DNA of 64,000 bases from Paramacrobiotus metropolitanus. Taxonomy: Eukaryota; Tardigrada; Eutardigrada; Parachela; Macrobiotidae. The stretch lies in NCBI RefSeq assembly GCF_019649055.1, contig NW_026570323.1, positions 1 through 64,000 on the forward strand, in the 5' to 3' direction. How positions within the stretch are numbered: position 1 is the first letter of the stretch; each line of letters starts with the position of its first letter. The position numbers and the translations under genes were made by a program. The notes beneath the pieces are model-generated. The model ran no database searches. It saw only the letters and a list, made by a program, of their open reading frames with translations, and was not told the DNA's origin. Positions 45,311 through 58,139 of the stretch are shown here, piece after piece.

Positions 45311-48300
45311 TTATTAAGTGCTATGATGTTGTGCCAAATGCCGGTTGGCAACGGAAAATAAAGTTTTCTGCGCTGGCGCTAAAGCGTTATCAACATTAGT
45401 TTTGATCATCCTCGAAGTGCATTGGTATTAAATGCTATAATTTATAAGAAAACAGTGATAATAGAAGAAGATAGTTTTCTGAAATAATTATATGGTTCCT
45501 CTCTGTAGTCTGTACATATTGTGCACTTTAAAAAATTTTCGAAAAACTTCTATCCCGATCAATGTAGGTACGAGTACTTTATTTGCGGGCTTTTATTTTT
45601 GGCGCACAATGCACATGTCTCGCGGATACTATCGAAAGAATTTAAATCTTTAAAACTATAGCTGCAATCTGTGCAATCACGCTGTGAAAGGCGTTTTCCA
45701 CCAACATTTCGCATCACATTATCGAGCAATTTGTATTATTTCTTTAACTATCTAAGCTTTTCGACTTTCGTTTAATATACTTGCCTTGCATTTCTGCGGA
45801 GCCCTGAGAGTTATTTTGTGGAGATATGAATAAATAAATGATTTCTGGTAAAATATGTAGCGATGAAATTATAACAAAAAAATCATAAAGTCAAAAAGTT
45901 TCATAAAAGTCGAAATTATCTAAGTTGTTGTTATCTTTGAAGCACGAGAGTCAATCGCGGCAGATGCTCTGAGCAGTAAGACATATTAATACTCGCTGGT
46001 CAGACGCCGTTCTACGCTTATTGTGCCGTATGAGTTTACTGAAAAACTTCCGGTTATATCTCAAAATTATTACAATAACTGACAACATGCGAACAATCGG
46101 AAAAACAGAAGAATTTTCAATGCAGCGTTAAGAAACGGTTACAGCTTGTCACGACGCCAACTGTATCCCGAAGCTGAAGACGTGTATGGCTCAAGAACAG
46201 TGGTCGATCATGGATGCCGCAACTCTGCGGCGACGACTTATAGAAGAGTGACCATGGATAAGTGTAGACCTGTCCTGACGCGGGGATGCTATGACAGTAT
46301 GACGACAAACTGACAATACTATCGCAACTCCATAACAAAAGGAGCTAAATAATGTCGTTAAACAAGCAGCTTCCGGTTTAAGGGATGTTACTGAGAATCA
46401 TTGCTTGCGGGCCGCGGGGCAGCAAGATCTAAAATTGGAGTACGCCTTGGAGTTAAGTATCATTTTTTTAGTCGCGGACAGCGAGGCTAGGGTCTTCCCG
46501 GCGGATATGTCACTGCCATCGCGGAATTATCTCCACCCTCTCTCCGATATCTGTACACATGTTTGTAGCTGTGCAGTATTTCGACTCCTCTGTCATCTGT
46601 ATTTTGTTTTTCCACATTTTGTTTTACCACCTGACCAGACTAGCGAGTGCCGCAGCGTTTTCTGCTCTTGATAAGACTTGCTAACTCAACTCGCTGATCA
46701 TGGGTCTAGAAGAGGGAAGAAGAATCCTGTTAAAGTTCACCTGCGTTTACAATTAGAAAGCCGAGCAAAATCTGACATGAACCTCAAACAAATTTTATCA
46801 GAATTTTGATGTCAATAACTGGCGCGAAAACACGATAGAAAGCCGATAAACCGTCTCCTTTTAAATTTTGCACTGCAGTTTCTATGTACTCGTATTTACC
46901 AACCATGCAAGAGCATTAAAACTTAATGTCAGGAGGCATTCAGGAAGATTTTCGCTTTTTTATTAAAACAAAACGCATAATCGATGACAAACACTTTTTG
47001 TGTTACACTCGGTACTCGGGAATGCTCACCTAGTGGTACACATGCAGAAAATGTCAAAAGCGTATGACCTTTGCGTAGCATGCCGCCAGAGGATGTTAAC
47101 CGTAGTTGCATGGCCACCCAGAATACAAATGGTTAATGGACAAATTTAGGAACGCATCATGCAACGTGTAGCTTGCTGGGCGTAGAAGCCGCTGCAGAGT
47201 GGCGGCATCGTGTTATTCTATGATGCCGGGAATCGTGCAATATTCCTGGCTGCATAACTGCCAATGCAACATCAGCACTATGCGTGTCTCAAGTGTTTTT
47301 ACCAGCTATAATGATAACGTCTTTTCTGCGTGCCCGTCGCGCTTCCGGTTTGGCAACAACATGCAGTTTACGAATTGTGTAGCTCTGGGAAAAGGGACAT
47401 CTATCTGAAGGTTATACCGCGTATTGACATTTTTCCAGTGGTAGCAGAGAAGTGGTTATTCGAAAAATTAGTGACGATGACTGCAGCGGTCAGCAAAACT
47501 TCGGTATATTTTAGACATTTCTACTGTGAAAACAGCAGTCAGCAGCTCGTGTCGGCCACTTGAAGAAGGTATTTCCAACCGATCCAGGGAGACATGTACT
47601 TCAGACCAAGCTTACCTTATTAAACTAGTATAAGGTCTCATACGCCCTTAGGGCAAGCGGGCGGCGGTTTTCAATTTTAAATGTATAAGGCAGCAAATGT
47701 GTAAAGTATAATTATTATTTACGATTAATAACACGTACTGTAAACGCCGACGCGGCAAATTGGCCGTGGCAGTTGAGATTTAGTTTCAAAGGAAGTGTCG
47801 TGTGCATATTACTGAATCCGTTCAAACTTTCGCTTTCGCTCTCTCCCAAACACTTTATTACCTTAGTGACATTTTGTGGACAAATAATTTGTGCAACTGC
47901 AGTAAAAGCCGTTGTGGACGCAAGGTCCGGTTGGAGAGTGATAGGCGATATAGATTCCAATAAGTTTCAAAACCGGTAAATGTAAAAATTCATTAAGAAT
48001 CATCGACTTGTTCAAATCTAAATGTAAATGCGCATAAGTGTGCAGTCCGCATAAGTAAATATCTATATAAGAGTTCTGTACTGTATACGGTATACCTAAC
48101 AACGGCTCTAGCAATGTTTCTTAAATTTTAAAATATATTTCAAAAACTATAAAATTTGTGTTAAAACTTGGCAAAAATGCCGTAATAGTGCATCCTTTAC
48201 TTTCGTCTAAAATCTCCCCAACCGGATGTAAGATCGTCTTACATTGTTATAACTGTTTATAGCGAGAAAACCATCAGTCGTAAAAGACAAAACTGCAGCA

Positions 48301-49330
48301 AAACGCACAAGTCGTTAGTTGTAAACCGAAATATCTTTTGTGCACTGCTCACACTACTATAAGCGCTAAGCTAAGTAATAACATTAGACGTAAGCAATAA
48401 ATGAACTATAGATTGCAATTTATCAAGGGCATAGCACCACAAAGAGAAAATGACAGTGGGAATTAAAAATAAGATTACTTAAACTTGTTTGGCTTCCCAC
48501 AACCAGAACAATAACGGTGAGCGCGCTGATCGAGATTCGTTATCAGCCTCCGACCGGGTGCTGTCTATTGCTACCGCTGTATTCATTGAAAAATTTACAA
48601 ATTCGACTGATTGTAAGTGGGTGCGATTTTAAGTTTTGTGGTATCGCACCGTCTAAGATTCAGCGCTGTAAGTTTGGTAGATTCACTTCTGCAGAGCATC
48701 CGGCACTTTAATTTACAGAACACTTTTAAAGAGCACGTCGTGGCAAATTAATATGGTTTTTAGATGATCAAGAACTTGCGGTAACCTTAAAAAAACTTTT
48801 TCTTGGCACTTTTCAGATTTACCAGTAGATCAACATCAAGAATAAAAATTTGACAGATTAGAAAACAATCAGCATGAAATCTGATTTTGAAACCAAAACC
48901 ATGCTTGAGAATTACGCTTTATATTATGAAAATAGTTTTGGCCAGAAAATGTGGGAACCTAGTAGATATCCTGAATACACAGCCAAAAAACCCGAACTGT
49001 ATAATCCGGTTTTACTTTGAAATTAAATGCTTATTTAACGAAATCATTAGGAAATAAATTTTTAAAATCTACAGGAAGTTAAAACCAAATTTGAAAAATT
49101 TTAAAATCGGTGAGTTATTTCTAAAATTACTCGTATCTCAAATCTGACAAATGATTCAGGCAATTAATAAAGCTGAGAAAAGAAGCTCAATATTTACTTC
49201 CGAATTCATAAATATTTCCTAATCTAAAATTTTAATAAGCAAAAAAATAAATACCGGGCATCTGTTAGAAATATAGTCATTTCATTTTGCGCTCAGCCAT
49301 TTTGTTCTTGCACGCAATTTTAAAACCATT
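45311..49330. other. Gene-poor 4-kb stretch
   Basis: No domain-bearing frame or RNA gene seen. The 47860-48010 segment (TGACATTTTGTGGACAAATAA, TAAATGCGCATAAGTG) shows weak relatedness to the foldback elements at 49.3 and 53.9 kb. Confidence 0.4.
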
Positions 49331-49359
49331 AAAATCGCACTTAGAATTTGTGCATGTTA

Positions 49360-50210
49360 GTAGCTTCCTCGGTTAAGGGAAGTGGCCCGGTACATGGTGC
49401 TCAGTTCGTGCACTTGCACGAAAACTTTCACTGTCGCGCACTCCCATACACGTTTTTGTTTCGGTTTATGACATTCTGTAGCCAAATAATTTGTAATCAC
49501 TGGCGTGAAAACCGTATGTGCGCGCAACATCCGGTTCGGTAGTTATGGCTGACAGAAAATTCCAGAAACTTTAAATACATTCAGGTCTACCAAAAGTCTC
49601 ATTATTGACCAATCGCCCTCAGATTTTGCAAGTAAATGCGCGTGGCCATGAAGATCGTTTTCACACTGATCCAGACTTCCATGATGTTTTTCGAATTTTA
49701 AAATGGATTTTAAAGTTTTGAAATTCATTTTAAAATATGAAAAACATGTTAGAGCAGTGAAGAACGTTCTGATGTAAGAACGGTGTAAGAACGTTCTTCG
49801 TGGGTATGCGCATTTATGTGCAAAATCTAAAAGAGATCGGTCCATATAGAGACCTTTTGTACACCTAAAACACCTAAATGCATTCAAACTTTTTCGAATT
49901 GTCTAAAGGCCATAACTACCGAACCGGATGTTGCGCGCACAAATGGTTTTCACCCTAGTGCATACATATCATTTGGTTATAGAAGAACGGTGTAAGAACG
50001 TTCTTCGTGGGTATGCGCATTTATGTGCAAAATCTAAAAGAGATCGGTCCATATAGAGACCTTTTGTACACCTAAAACACCTAAATGCATTCAAACTTTT
50101 TCGAATTGTCTAAAGGCCATAACTACCGAACCGGATGTTGCGCGCACAAATGGTTTTCACCCTAGTGCATACATATCATTTGGTTATAGAATGTCATAAA
50201 AAAGACAAAA
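49360..50210. mobile_element. Foldback element with an internal 207-bp perfect duplication
   Basis: The left arm (about 49460-49680: GAAAACCGTATGTGCGCGCA, ACATCCGGTTCGGTAGTTAT) is inverted relative to 49777-49984. That right arm is duplicated in tandem: the 207-bp segment recurs without visible change at 49984-50190. A relative lies at 53880-54430. No coding capacity. Confidence 0.75.
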
Positions 50211-50911
50211 GAGGGTGTTAACGGTAAAGTATTGCTGCATAATTATATTATCATCGAAGCGGTATAATTAGGTCAGCAAAAGTTATTGATAACTACATCT
50301 TAATTGTTACCATTAAACAATAGGGAGCATTGCACTCATTCATCATTATATGCTTAATTTCTATTGTCACACCCATGGCACCCCTTATTGTTAATTTACG
50401 CTCTGGTTAATATGACATTGTTTTATGCTTATTAGAATTGCTAAATTTTGCTAATGCAAACTGCTGTCCCAAATGTTCTGGTATGAAAGCAGCGCTGCGT
50501 CGCTGCCAGAAATGCGGGCTTTTCTCATTTGAATTTTTGGATTAAAGTCATTCCCCATTAGTTGATGTTTGTTACGAGTAGTTTAGTTTAGTTTAGTGTT
50601 TGCCATCTCCGTTAGAGAAATACCACTTGTAACAAAGTGGCGTGAAAGAATTGCGTGAAATATTTAGAAATATTTAAAAATATTTATAAATAATAAGAAA
50701 AATTTTTAATATATATGTTAAAAAAATTTAAAAAAAGTTTTGTTCGTCATGTATGGGATAACGCTTCCAGATGGTCTCACCTTTCCAAAATGCTAAAATA
50801 AACCGAATTTTCGAACACTGTATTGACACCCTGCACTCGGAGAAATTGTGCAAAAAATTAAAATATATGTTTCACAGTACGGGCAGTACTTAAAATATAT
50901 ATAGTGGAAGT

Positions 50912-51205
50912 TTGTTCGATTCAGCTCGTCAAACTGTGCATATACAGTACATATCGTGTGGCGACCTCGGGGACCCGGGTTCGAGGTCCCCGAGTACTTC
51001 AGTTCGACTCAGCATGTCAAACTGTGCATATACAGTACATATCGTGGTGGCGACCTCGGGGACCCGGGTTCGAGGTCCTCGAGTACTTCAGTTCGACTCA
51101 GCATGTCAAACTGTGCATATACAGTACATATCGTGGTGGCGACCTCAGGGACCCGGGTTCGAGGTCCCCGAGTACTTCAGTTCGACTCAGCATGTCAAAT
51201 TGCAT
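50912..51205. repeat. 93-bp minisatellite with a built-in hairpin, about three copies
   Basis: Units contain CAAACTGTGCATATACAGTA, then GGCGACCTCGGGGACCCGGG, then TTCGAGGTCCCCGAGTACTT. In the first unit CTCGGGGACC and GGTCCCCGAG form a perfect 10-bp stem around a nine-base loop. The 93-bp period is divisible by three, so long open frames appear in all plus frames; they are artefacts. The GACCTCGGGGACCC block also occurs in both arms of the 6.7-10.3 kb element. Confidence 0.85.
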
Positions 51206-51453
51206 AGGAATCACCATAAAAATCAGCGGCGACCCAAAGGTCACGCGGCGACCCAAAGGTCATGGGTACTCCCCGTCGCATCGAACCCTCAATGTGTCTT
51301 GAATTAGAAACGCGGGCTCGCTTCGCTCGCCCGCTTGATGAATCGGCGATTTCGGAACCGATATAAAAAGAAATGCGACATGCTTGCTGGCTCATTATCG
51401 AATATCGCGGTTTCCTGTTCTGTTTGTACAAAACAACAGAAATTCTTATCATT

Positions 51454-53355
51454 ATGCTGAGTTCTCCGTCTCTGCTGCTATTCCGCGCAGCGTGGATCAT
51501 CTTCATCACGGTAAGATTAGCAATTTCACTTATGGTTGCGCCCTACAGCGTACAAACGGCTCAGTTATACATTTAACCGCATGCACTCACGTTGACCCTC
51601 TTTTTGACATATTCTGTTTTGACTGCTGGCAGATCGCAGATGCCTGTCGACTGCCGGGCGAGGGATGCTCGGACAACATTACGTGTTGCGAAGATCTGCA
51701 TTGTGAGAAAGAGGATGAAACGTTTGGATTTTGCAAAGTAGTCATTCCCCCGTACGGGCGCACCGCCAAACCCACAACCAAGCGTCCACAAAATGCCCCC
51801 ACGAGCAAGCAGCAGCCGCACGTCGCCAGCCACGGCGCTGCCTGCGCGGGCGATAGCTGCAGTGCCAGCAACTTATGACAGAACCGCTCGGAAGGTGAGT
51901 GTGGACGTTGGTTATTGCTACCGCTAGTTAGAGATTTAGCTTTGTATTGCTAAGACCACTCAAAAAATTCCTAAGAGATACTCTCCGTGTGCAACGAAAT
52001 ACTTCTTAATCACACAGGAGGTATGGATTTCGCCTTCGATTTCTCGCCCAGCATCGTCAGTAAATATCTCACCTGGGGACTTCAACCTGGCGCCTCCCTC
52101 CCTTTCAACAGCTGGCCGGGGACAGGCTTCGCGGGCCCCTCGAACAACCAGCCACGATGCCAGACATTCCCCACTTTTTCCCCGCCGTGTCCTCCTGGTC
52201 AGGGCCCGGTATGCACCAATAGACCCACCGTTCGCCATCAACAACCCAACATCTGGCCAGGAGACGTAGGAAGCTCCATTCCATACGTCATCCACGAATG
52301 GCAACAGGGACCTCAGAACGCCCGTTTCATTCGAGCTGCCAACGAGGCAGTCCAGCGGATTAACGATGTGATGTCTGGATGCCGAACACTGGTGGAAGTA
52401 CCCACTGGCAGTCAAGCGGATGTTCTGGACATCACACTCTACACCGACTGGTGCCGAGCCGTTTCGTGTTCAGCAGGTGCAGGGTGAGTTGCGTGTTGCA
52501 GTAACTTGTTCTTGTGCGCAAACTTTGATTGGTTGTGATGTTGCAGGGCGCCCTGCTCCGAAACACTCGGCTATTCCAACGTGAGCAATTCAATCCACAT
52601 AAATACCGCACCCTTCGATCGAACCCGTGCGGGGGATGCGGTGATCGTGGCGGCCTTTTTGCACGAGCTTTTACATGCGATATTTGACTTCCGTCATGAG
52701 CACCTACGAAGAGATAGCATTGACCACATTGTGCCGGTGCCGGAAAATGGTCTGTGTGGTAAGTATCGACTGTAAAAGCAAGTAAAAGAAAGTACATAAA
52801 TGTCTATTAATTAAAAAGCAACACTGACAGCTACAAGGATGAAAACAGACTTTCAAGTTTTTATTCTAACCAGAAACTGTCCTTTTGGGAACGCTCTACT
52901 TTGCATTAATTGTGTATAACATCTTCCAAGTAAATTTTTTTCCACGTCAGCGTTAAATTGCATACATTTTCGACGAGAGAATCGATAACGCAACGTGACG
53001 CCAACTTTACTGATGATGCTTTCTTCCTAATTTCTCGGTAGGTGGAGGTCCAGTACAGAGTTACCACAACAACAGAAACAACGACGCGGACGGATTTATA
53101 TTCGAAGAAGATTATAAGTTTCCCTATGACATTCGCTCCGTGATGCATGCCGGAGTGTATGACTATGCAGACATCAATCCTTTCACGTGTGCGCTCAAGC
53201 CAACGGTGATGTTGAAAGGTTGGGTGGAGTCCAGCGAGATTGGTCCGTCCCCCTATCATCCTGAACTGAGTGAACTGGATAAAAAGAAGATGCGCCTGCG
53301 ATACCGTTGTCCCGAGAGAAAGCTGCCCGCATCGACAGGCAATAAGCGCGTATGA
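51454..53355 (+). CDS. Secreted knottin-astacin-like metalloprotease with an in-frame TGA
   Basis: Exons 51454-51510, 51633-51894, 52018-52483, 52547-52758, 53042-53355; all joins agree in phase (0, 1, 2, 1). Exon 1 gives a signal peptide (MLSSPSLLLFRAAWIIFIT). Exon 2 is a knottin module (CRLPGEGC, CCEDLHC, GFC) with a Pro/Thr/Lys/Gln linker. Exons 3-5 encode an astacin-family (M12A) protease domain: GSSIPYVIHEW, ADVLDITLY, zinc motif HELLHAIFDFRHEH and Met-turn SVMHAG. Two oddities: the motif has one extra residue between the second and third His (HExxHx6H) and lacks the Gly, and the Met-turn Tyr is Ala. Exon 2 also contains TGA at 51876-51878, 16 bases before its donor. Either this is a pseudogene, TGA is read through, the base is wrong, or exons 1-2 form a separate short knottin gene. 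Confidence 0.75.
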
Positions 53356-53879
53356 ATTCGAGCCAGCTCCGCCTCCTTCCCAGTGTCGCCGCCTCGTCGG
53401 CTGCACCAACCCGAACAAAGTAGATGTACCGCCGTAGGTTTATAGCCGCGCAATGCTTTGTTGCCTTTCAGTTATCCACTAAACTGCTATTTTCACCATC
53501 TGGCAAAATTTTTATACTTTTTTTTTATGCTACTACTGTATAACGTTATAAATGCTTGTTCTAGAAACATTATTACCGGCGTGCAGGTGTATGCGCACGT
53601 GCATGCATGAGTAACACACCCGCTTTAATGCTTAATGCTAGCTTCAGAATGCTGCCTACGACATTACAATATACAACCTACCTGTCCGATCGTATCACTA
53701 GTTTTACGGCATCACAAAGCAGTACACAACGTTAAAGTCACGATGATCCTTTACGCAATGTAGTTTTTACATGAACTTCTCATTTTTGACCACTATTGGG
53801 CGGAAACATGTGAAGGGCCGAACAGGAGCCAAGAGGAACTGAAAAGATTTTGTCACAATCTGAATAGCGCGTATTGAGT

Positions 53880-54430
53880 TAAGGGAAGTGGACGTTACTT
53901 GCTACCAAATACGTGTACAAGGACGAAAAAATTTTAAAAAAATTCGCGCACTTCCAAACACTTCTTTGCTTTCTTTATGACATTCCATAGCCAGATCATT
54001 TGTATACACAGGCGTAAAAACCGGTTTGTGCGCGCAACATCTTTTTCGAGAATTATGGACTGTAAGAAAATTCCAACAAACTCGAAATGCATTCCGTTGT
54101 TCAAAAGCCTCGTTATCAACCGATCTTGCTAAAATTTTGCACGGAAACGCATATACAGATAGGCATGACGATCGCTTTTACACCGAACCACAATTCTAAC
54201 ATTTTTTTCAAATTTTTTGAAATGAATTTTGAAATTTATTTGAAAATTTGAAAAAAGTGCTAGAATCGTAGCTCGGTTTACCGTACAATCGACCTTCCTG
54301 GATATGTGCACTTACATGCAAAATTTAAAGAAGATCTCTCGAACGCTGGGCGCACAAACGATTTTCACGCTTATGTATGCAAAATTATAAATCATCTGGT
54401 TACAGATTGTCATAAAAACAAGGCAAAAAG
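53880..54430. mobile_element. Second foldback element of the 49-kb family
   Basis: Begins GTTAAGGGAAGTGG as does the 49.37-kb element, contains CGTAAAAACCGGTTTGTGCG followed by CGCAACATC, and ends with GTCATAAAAA. The internal inverted arms pair imperfectly. It is more diverged than the 49-kb copy and lacks the 207-bp duplication. Confidence 0.65.
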
Positions 54431-55860
54431 GTGTTTGTGAGTCCGCGAAATTGGATGCACACGAATCTGGTATCATGTACCTACTACCGGGCCACTGCCC
54501 TTAACATAGTCCGCTGAACGGACAACAGGCGAATGTACTGCATCACAAACTGAAAACGGCTGACAACCTGAACTGCACACTTCTCGCATTGGTAAAGTTT
54601 TCTGGAGAATACGAAGAGTCAGACATCTTTCTCTATTGGCTGGTATACGGCCAGTGCAGCGCACCATGGTGCATAAGCTATGATTCATAGAGATAAGAAC
54701 GGGTACTCAGTATGCTAAAAAACGGAGCTCTGCAGCGCGGTATCTCGAATACGTGCGGTATAGTTGTTTTGACCATTCAGAGCATAGAGAAGCTCCGGAT
54801 CGTGATGACACACGTTACCAGTCGTTTCTACTGCGCATAATGCACAAAAAACCTACATAGGCGTTGGAAGGTACCCGAATGTCTGAATCTGAGCAATACA
54901 TTGCTCAAGAATGCAACTGCTTTCTTCACCCACCCTTCTATTGCACGGTTACTGAAGCAGCGACAGCTGAACTATGTAATGTCTATGGATTTAACACCAG
55001 AAGTAACTTCAAGTAAGTATGGTAACTATTGTAACGAGTAGTGGTGTGCCCTACTAGATTGCCATGTGTGATTGACTGTTTCAGTAGTTCATATTCATTC
55101 ATGCGTTCAGCTCGACGTGGCGCGGTCCATGCATGCATGCGGCTTTGCCGCTGTGAGTTCTAATAAATTCTCTGGTTTTTCTACTACAACCTTGGGCTTG
55201 CTCTGATTCTGGAATTCAGGATCTTTGTTCCCGGGCGGCTCTGGGCAGTTTCCCCATTATTTTAGCGTCATATTACGAGTAATGACTGTCTGTGACAGCT
55301 TCTTGTGCCGACCGTAGTCACCGTAGTGACCGTACATAAATGATCTGCCCGAGCTAACTCAGACATTCTATGGCTTTTTTCCATAATTTGGTAGAGCGAT
55401 AACTTACGAAAAGCGTAAATCTTGCAACGTGGTCAACTGCGACGTCAACTGCGAAAGTTGTGTAGAAAAAAAAGCACTGACGATGGGGTTACAGGACTTA
55501 CTAAACAAACGGGTTAATATAGTGCGCAACTCCGTCTTCTGTGTAGTACGGTGTTCGATATCAAAGCTCAGTAGTAGGTAAATATGAAAAAATGCAGCCC
55601 GTAGCACTTGTCTCCTAATTCATTTTATTATATTACTGTACGATCCAATCCAATCCTCGTATAATCCAAGAGCTCAGGCTCAGTTTACTGATATATGTCG
55701 TATATATAGATGTCATATATTTATGCACAAAATAATACAGGAGCAGCTCAGAGTTACAGGTTCTAGTAACCAGGTGGTTTTTGCACTAAATTCAAACATA
55801 AATATTATTACACACCACAACTCGTAACCTGTGCACTTAGCAACATCATATACTCTATTA
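54431..55860. other. No recognisable gene
   Basis: Short open frames only, without domains or convincing splice sites. Confidence 0.4.
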
Positions 55861-55863
55861 GGG

Positions 55864-57379
55864 CTATTGGAAAGATATCTTGGTTGATTTTGTACTGTTT
55901 CTGGATTTGTTTTGATGAGCGAATAATTTTTCGGCACGTCGGCCGTTGTCGGCCTTGATATTTTTGAGGCGGGTCCGCGTCAGACTGTCCACTTCAGAAA
56001 AGTAGTCTCGTCCGTCTTTCTGGTCGGACAAGGGAGGGAATCTTGACCAGAAATCCGGGGACTCGGACCGAATGGTGTAATTGCCACACGTCAACCAGTC
56101 CGACGCGTGGAAGTAGGCGCAGCTCCAGCACAACTTGTTGCGCGGTGCCTTCTGAAAGAAGCTCCACAGATTGTCCAAGGCGGAACACCCGCACTCCACG
56201 TCGCTGGCGCAGAAGCGGTTGACACCCAATCGCAGAAAAGGTCGCACTTCCGCAGTGGACACACTGGCCAGCAGAATGTCGTCGATGCGCGTCAGATTGT
56301 TTCCAGACAGATCCACCCATTCCACGGCGGGCATCGTGAAATACTCACTGACGTAGATATCTGTGATTTCATTTATCCTTAAGAAGACTTCCTGAAAACC
56401 AACAGATATCACAGTTACTAGGAATGGATACGGATGCATAACTTTCATGTTCTAAGCGGTTCACCATGATGTGGTGGAAGTGGTTCTGAACTTCTGACCA
56501 GTTTACCATGAGCGCAGCACGAAAGCGTTGCTCTATCCTTTTAACATGAGCGCAGCATGAAACCTGTGGCTTTAATGTACTATTAATGTACCGTACGTTA
56601 ATGGCCTATTAATGTTCCGTATTAAAAGGATAGAAGTATTTCGATACTTCTGTCCTTTTGATACGGTACATTAATAAAAGCAAATAACACTACGTTAAAA
56701 ATTTTTTTACCGTCAGGCTTGTCGCCACCGGTTTGAACACCGACCAATCAAATTTGGCTAAGGAGTTTCCTTCACTATGGAATTGGCTCAAGGTGGGCGT
56801 GACCGCACCCTCCTTCCCTAGCGTTAAAGACTCAAACGCGTCGAGAGTAATGAGCGACATCCGGTTGCGCTGCAGTTCCAGCTTGTCCAGATGCGCAAAG
56901 CCTTCAAAGGTCGCCCGGGTCACCGTGGGCAGATGGATGTCCACCAGCCGGAGACCTCGCAGTATCCCTTTGATATTAACCAGAAACTGGCCAACGGGAA
57001 AGGGCCCATCATCCGGCGCCACCCAGATATTGAAGAGCTCCACGTTGGTCAAACGGGGCCGAAAAGGTATCGGGACGAAGTCGCTCAGCAAACAGCTGGC
57101 GCCGCAGTGGCCACCCAGGTCCATCTCCCCTAGCCGCAACGCTGTTAAGTCGGTCCAAATGGTGCTGACATTGAAGGCTCGTTTGCTGCAGCCGCACTGC
57201 TCCCACTGCGGGCTGCACCTCGGCAGGACAAGTCGGCCCATGCTGCCGCACCCGAAACCGTTGTAGGTGTCGGAAGGGAAAGCTTGTGTTGTCGGAGTGG
57301 TTTCTGCAGCACAACTTGGCGATGAGTGAGCGGTAACCGATAGCAACACAACAAGGATCGGAAATACTAGACAATCCAT
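55864..57379 (-). CDS. Secreted leucine-rich-repeat protein 2
   Basis: Two exons, 57379-56711 and 56391-55864, joined in phase 0; 398 residues. The signal peptide is MDCLVFPILVVLLSVTAHSS. A cysteine-rich N-cap follows (CGCSKRAFNVS, GGHCGASCLLS), then a WVAPDDGPFPVGQFLVNIKG block shared with LRR1, LRR strands (LDKLELQRNRMSLITLDAF; VEWVDLSGNNLTRIDD), a cysteine-rich C-cap (CASDVECGC, CWSC, TCGNYT) and a basic tail. No membrane anchor is seen, so it is probably extracellular, acting by protein binding; the partner is unknown. It is the intact counterpart of the broken gene at 38.0-39.3 kb. Confidence 0.85.
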
Positions 57380-57805
57380 TTCAATGGGAGTTGTCAGACG
57401 CAGATCTATCTACGAGGCATCCGACTGGGTCCAGTTATAACATTGGAACAAAAAATAAATCGCACTGAGCGGCGTTTTTATTTTGATGAAGTCTGTTTGC
57501 TTCTTCTGCACGCGTTTTGCGATGCGGATGCTGCCAACATGATTATGCTCATTCGCGGTACAAAAAGCGCCTGCAGTCTTAAAGTCAACGCAGTCAACGC
57601 ACTGCTGTATGATAGAGTAAACTTTCCGCGGAAGCATTAGCCAAAGCGAGATAATGAACCGGCATCGCGCTTCCGTGTCGAAACACAAAATTTCTGCATC
57701 CGGTGACTGATTCGTAATTACCACGTCGCATTAAATTTCTCATTGGTGCAGAACGGATTCAGTTGATCACTACACGTACGGTCGTTCAAATGGCCAGCGA
57801 TACTA

Positions 57806-58136
57806 AGTGAATGGGAGATGGTCGCTCAAAGTGGCCACCTTGGACTGCTTCTTCCACAAACCGATTTCCTTCCGGTTTTTTGCTTTGCACAATTCAGCAT
57901 AGTGTACTCTATACGTGGGACTTGAAATTTTTAAAAACCCTTGAACCGTTTTCTTGCAATTGCGTCGTTAAAAAAAAACAGTGACGAAACACTTGAACCA
58001 AGATTTTTTTAAAAATTTCAAGTACCACGTATAGAGTACACTATGCTGAATTGTACAAAGCAAAAAACCGGAAGGAAATCGGTTTGTGGAGATGTAAAAA
58101 AAGGTGGCCGCTTTGAACGACCATCTCCCATTCACT
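57806..58136. mobile_element. Palindromic MITE, about 330 bp
   Basis: The arms are about 135 bp each: AGTGAATGGGAGATGGTCG at the left is mirrored by CGACCATCTCCCATTCACT at the right. Pairing continues inward through GGTGGCC, ACCGATTTCCTTCCGGTTTT and ATACGTGG-type words to a spacer near 57950-57990. TA flanks both ends. Non-coding. Confidence 0.85.
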
Positions 58137-58139
58137 TAC

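Noticed and set aside
50904-51307. Three overlapping plus-strand frames of about 130 codons
   Set aside because: Product of the 93-bp minisatellite, open in all plus frames.
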